Assembly: GCA_910589655.1 (NCBI GenBank)
Contig: CAJUTJ010000036.1
Coordinates: 1-14,974, forward strand
Direction of reading: 5' to 3'
DNA: 14,974 nucleotides
DNA from: an uncultured Acetatifactor sp.
Lineage (GTDB): Bacteria; Bacillota; Clostridia; Lachnospirales; Lachnospiraceae
Shown: positions 13,868 to 14,974 of the stretch, in pieces
Position numbering within the stretch: the stretch's first letter is position 1
Layout of the letters: the number at the start of each line of letters is the position of its first letter
Translations under genes and position numbers: made by a program
Notes under the pieces: generated by a model
The model's input: the letters and a program-made list of their open reading frames with translations, nothing else
What the model was told of the DNA's origin: nothing
Database searches by the model: none

Positions 13868-13960
13868 ACATGAAAAGAAGTTCTAAAGTGCCACACCCAA
13901 AGGTGTGCCGCCTAAGAACTTCTAAGTTTCATGTAGAAGAACGCAAAGACGACGTTCTTC
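13868..13960 (+). promoter_or_regulatory. Highly structured intercistronic region with a possible leader ORF
   Basis: ACATGAAA-AGAAGTTCT (13868-13884) pairs with AGAACTTCT (13915-13923) and, after a three-base bulge, TTTCATGT (13927-13934). Inside is a second stem, CACACC (13892-13897) with GGTGTG (13902-13907). A third hairpin follows, GAAGAACG (13936-13943) with CGTTCTTC (13953-13960). An ATG at 13870, preceded by AAGGGTGG, starts inside the first stem and opens a frame of 96 codons that runs into the ABC gene in another phase. The structure may control translation or decay between kinase and transporter. It could also be a small inserted palindromic element. Confidence 0.5.
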
Positions 13961-13990
13961 CGGAATCCAGAGAAATGAGAGGTGCTGTTT

Positions 13991-14674
13991 ATGGATATTT
14001 TGAGAACCGAGGGCCTGACCAGACAGTATGGGGCGGGGCAGACAATGGTGACGGCTTTAGACCATGTAGACCTGCAGGTGGAAAGGGGGCAGTTCGTTGC
14101 CATCATCGGGGCATCCGGCTCCGGCAAGTCAACGCTGCTCCACCTGTTGGGAGGCGTTGACCGTCCTGACGGCGGGAAGATATTTGTGGAAGATGTGGAC
14201 ATAGCGACACTTGGGGAGGAGCGGCTGGCGCAGTACCGCAGGCGCAAGGTGGGGCTGATCTACCAGTTTTACAACCTTATCCCCACGCTCAGTGTGAAGA
14301 AGAACATTATGCTGCCCATGCTTCTGGATAATAAGGAGCCGGGTAAGGAGCGGTTTGACGATATTGTAAAAACATTAGGGCTGGAGGACAGGCTTACAGC
14401 TCTGCCGGGGCAGCTTTCCGGGGGACAGCAGCAGAGGGCGGCAATCGGGCGCGCCCTGATCTACCAGCCCGCAATCCTGCTGGCGGACGAGCCGACAGGG
14501 AACCTTGACCGGAAGAATACGGAGGAGATCATCTCCCTGCTGAAACTGTCCAACCGCCAGTATAAACAGACCATCCTGCTGGTCACCCACGATGAGAATG
14601 TGGCGCTGGAGGCAGACCGCATCATTAAGATAGAGGATGGGAAGATCATCTCGGATAAGGCGGTGCAATTTTGA
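13991..14674 (+). CDS. ABC transporter ATP-binding protein (MacB/BceA-like)
   Basis: The start chosen is ATG 13991 with AGAGGTG at 13978-13984 (227 residues); GTG 13982 in the same frame overlaps that site. Walker A is GASGSGKST (residues 40-48), the Q-loop Gln92 sits in YQFYNLIPTLSV, the signature LSGGQQQR starts at 142, Walker B is AILLADE (161-167), and the H-loop is His200 in LLVTHD. The VGLIYQFYNLIPTLSVKKN segment and the length are typical of ATPases that pair with FtsX-type permeases, exporting or detaching peptides and antibiotics at the envelope. The permease gene follows 56 bp downstream. It is probably controlled by the two-component system just upstream. Substrate is not readable. 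Confidence 0.95.
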   Translation: MDILRTEGLTRQYGAGQTMVTALDHVDLQVERGQFVAIIGASGSGKSTLLHLLGGVDRPDGGKIFVEDVDIATLGEERLAQYRRRKVGLIYQFYNLIPTLSVKKNIMLPMLLDNKEPGKERFDDIVKTLGLEDRLTALPGQLSGGQQQRAAIGRALIYQPAILLADEPTGNLDRKNTEEIISLLKLSNRQYKQTILLVTHDENVALEADRIIKIEDGKIISDKAVQF

Positions 14675-14700
14675 ATGTTCCGTTCAAATATTGAATGAAT

Positions 14701-14716
14701 GCCCGCTGATGCGGGC
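14701..14716 (+). other. GC-rich hairpin between ATPase and permease genes
   Basis: GCCCGC (14701-14706) pairs with GCGGGC (14711-14716) around a TGAT loop, ending just before the permease ribosome binding site (GGGAGG, 14718-14723). There is no U-tract, so it is not a terminator. It may protect the ATPase message or slow permease translation. Confidence 0.45.
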
Positions 14717-14730
14717 AGGGAGGTATAGCC

Positions 14731-14974
14731 ATGAACATCATACGGGAATACAGCTTAGACCAGGTGCGTAAAAACCGCCGCACCTCCATTTCCATTATGG
14801 TTGCGGTTCTGATTGCTTCCACGTTCTTATGTGCATTGCTTGTTTTTGCGCAGAGTTTCTGGAACCAGATGGTACAGCAGGAGATTTATATTGGCGGGGA
14901 TTGGGATGCGGAGCTTATGGATGTCCCGGCAGACAGGCTTGGCATGGTGAGGGATAATGCGGGCGTAAAAGCCA
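14731..14974 (+). CDS. FtsX-like ABC transporter permease, N-terminal part (3' end outside window)
   Basis: ATG at 14731 with GGGAGG at 14718-14723 starts a frame that stays open to the window end (81 residues). The first 18 residues, MNIIREYSLDQVRKNRRT, are the basic cytoplasmic lead-in of MacB/FtsX-type permeases. They are followed by a transmembrane helix (ISIMVAVLIASTFLCALLVFAQSF, about 19-42) and the start of an outside domain (QEIYIGGDWDAELMDVPA). It is the membrane partner of the ATPase encoded just upstream. The rest of the protein, normally with three more helices or a duplicated FtsX core, lies beyond the window. Confidence 0.88.
   Translation, partial: MNIIREYSLDQVRKNRRTSISIMVAVLIASTFLCALLVFAQSFWNQMVQQEIYIGGDWDAELMDVPADRLGMVRDNAGVKA

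Noticed and set aside
1..14974. CRISPR arrays, tRNA and rRNA genes
   Set aside because: No regularly spaced repeats, cloverleaf-like sequences or rRNA-like conserved stretches were seen on reading through.

Overview
The window looks like a chromosomal accessory region of a low-to-moderate GC Firmicute, most likely a gut Clostridia of the Lachnospiraceae type. The reasons are the strong AGGAGG-like ribosome binding sites, GTG and TTG starts, LytTR regulators, AgrC-like GHKL kinases, zf-HC2 anti-sigma proteins and a TnpW-like mobile-element protein. The assignment rests on gene style only; no rRNA or other marker is present. The rightmost 3 kb is visibly more GC-rich than the left part.

Layout. 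(1) 2-403: the C-terminal part of a LytTR response regulator, cut by the window edge, followed by a paired direct repeat (408-440) and a promoter-like stretch before a large lipoprotein gene (513-1976). (2) 1977-2096: a 120-bp palindromic MITE-like element with a CTAA duplication, then about 900 bp of decayed signalling genes (a histidine kinase that lost its H-box, and the first 22 codons of a response regulator). (3) 3011-4430: an ECF sigma factor and its membrane zf-HC2 anti-sigma factor, with an ECF-type promoter in front. (4) 4638-7699: an OmpR-family regulator, its HAMP histidine kinase and a lipoprotein made of two copies of one domain; the lipoprotein has its own regulated-looking promoter. 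(5) 7934-10607: an AgrA/AgrC-like LytTR regulator and GHKL kinase overlapping by ATGA, followed by a charged coiled-coil protein of unknown function. (6) 10608-11950: debris on both strands: a frameshifted, truncated tautomerase and an intact GNAT acetyltransferase (both minus), and a small TnpW-like protein (plus). (7) 11951-14974: a third complete two-component system, then an ABC ATPase and the start of an FtsX-type permease, a typical peptide-antibiotic or envelope-stress export locus.

The unifying theme is signal transduction at the envelope. In 15 kb there are three complete two-component pairs, part of a fourth regulator, a decayed fifth system and an ECF sigma/anti-sigma pair. Each sits beside a probable output gene: lipoprotein, lipoprotein, coiled-coil protein, or ABC exporter. 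The mobile-element traces between modules suggest that they were gathered by repeated insertion and deletion. I see no CRISPR array, tRNA, rRNA, phage structural gene or obvious defence system.
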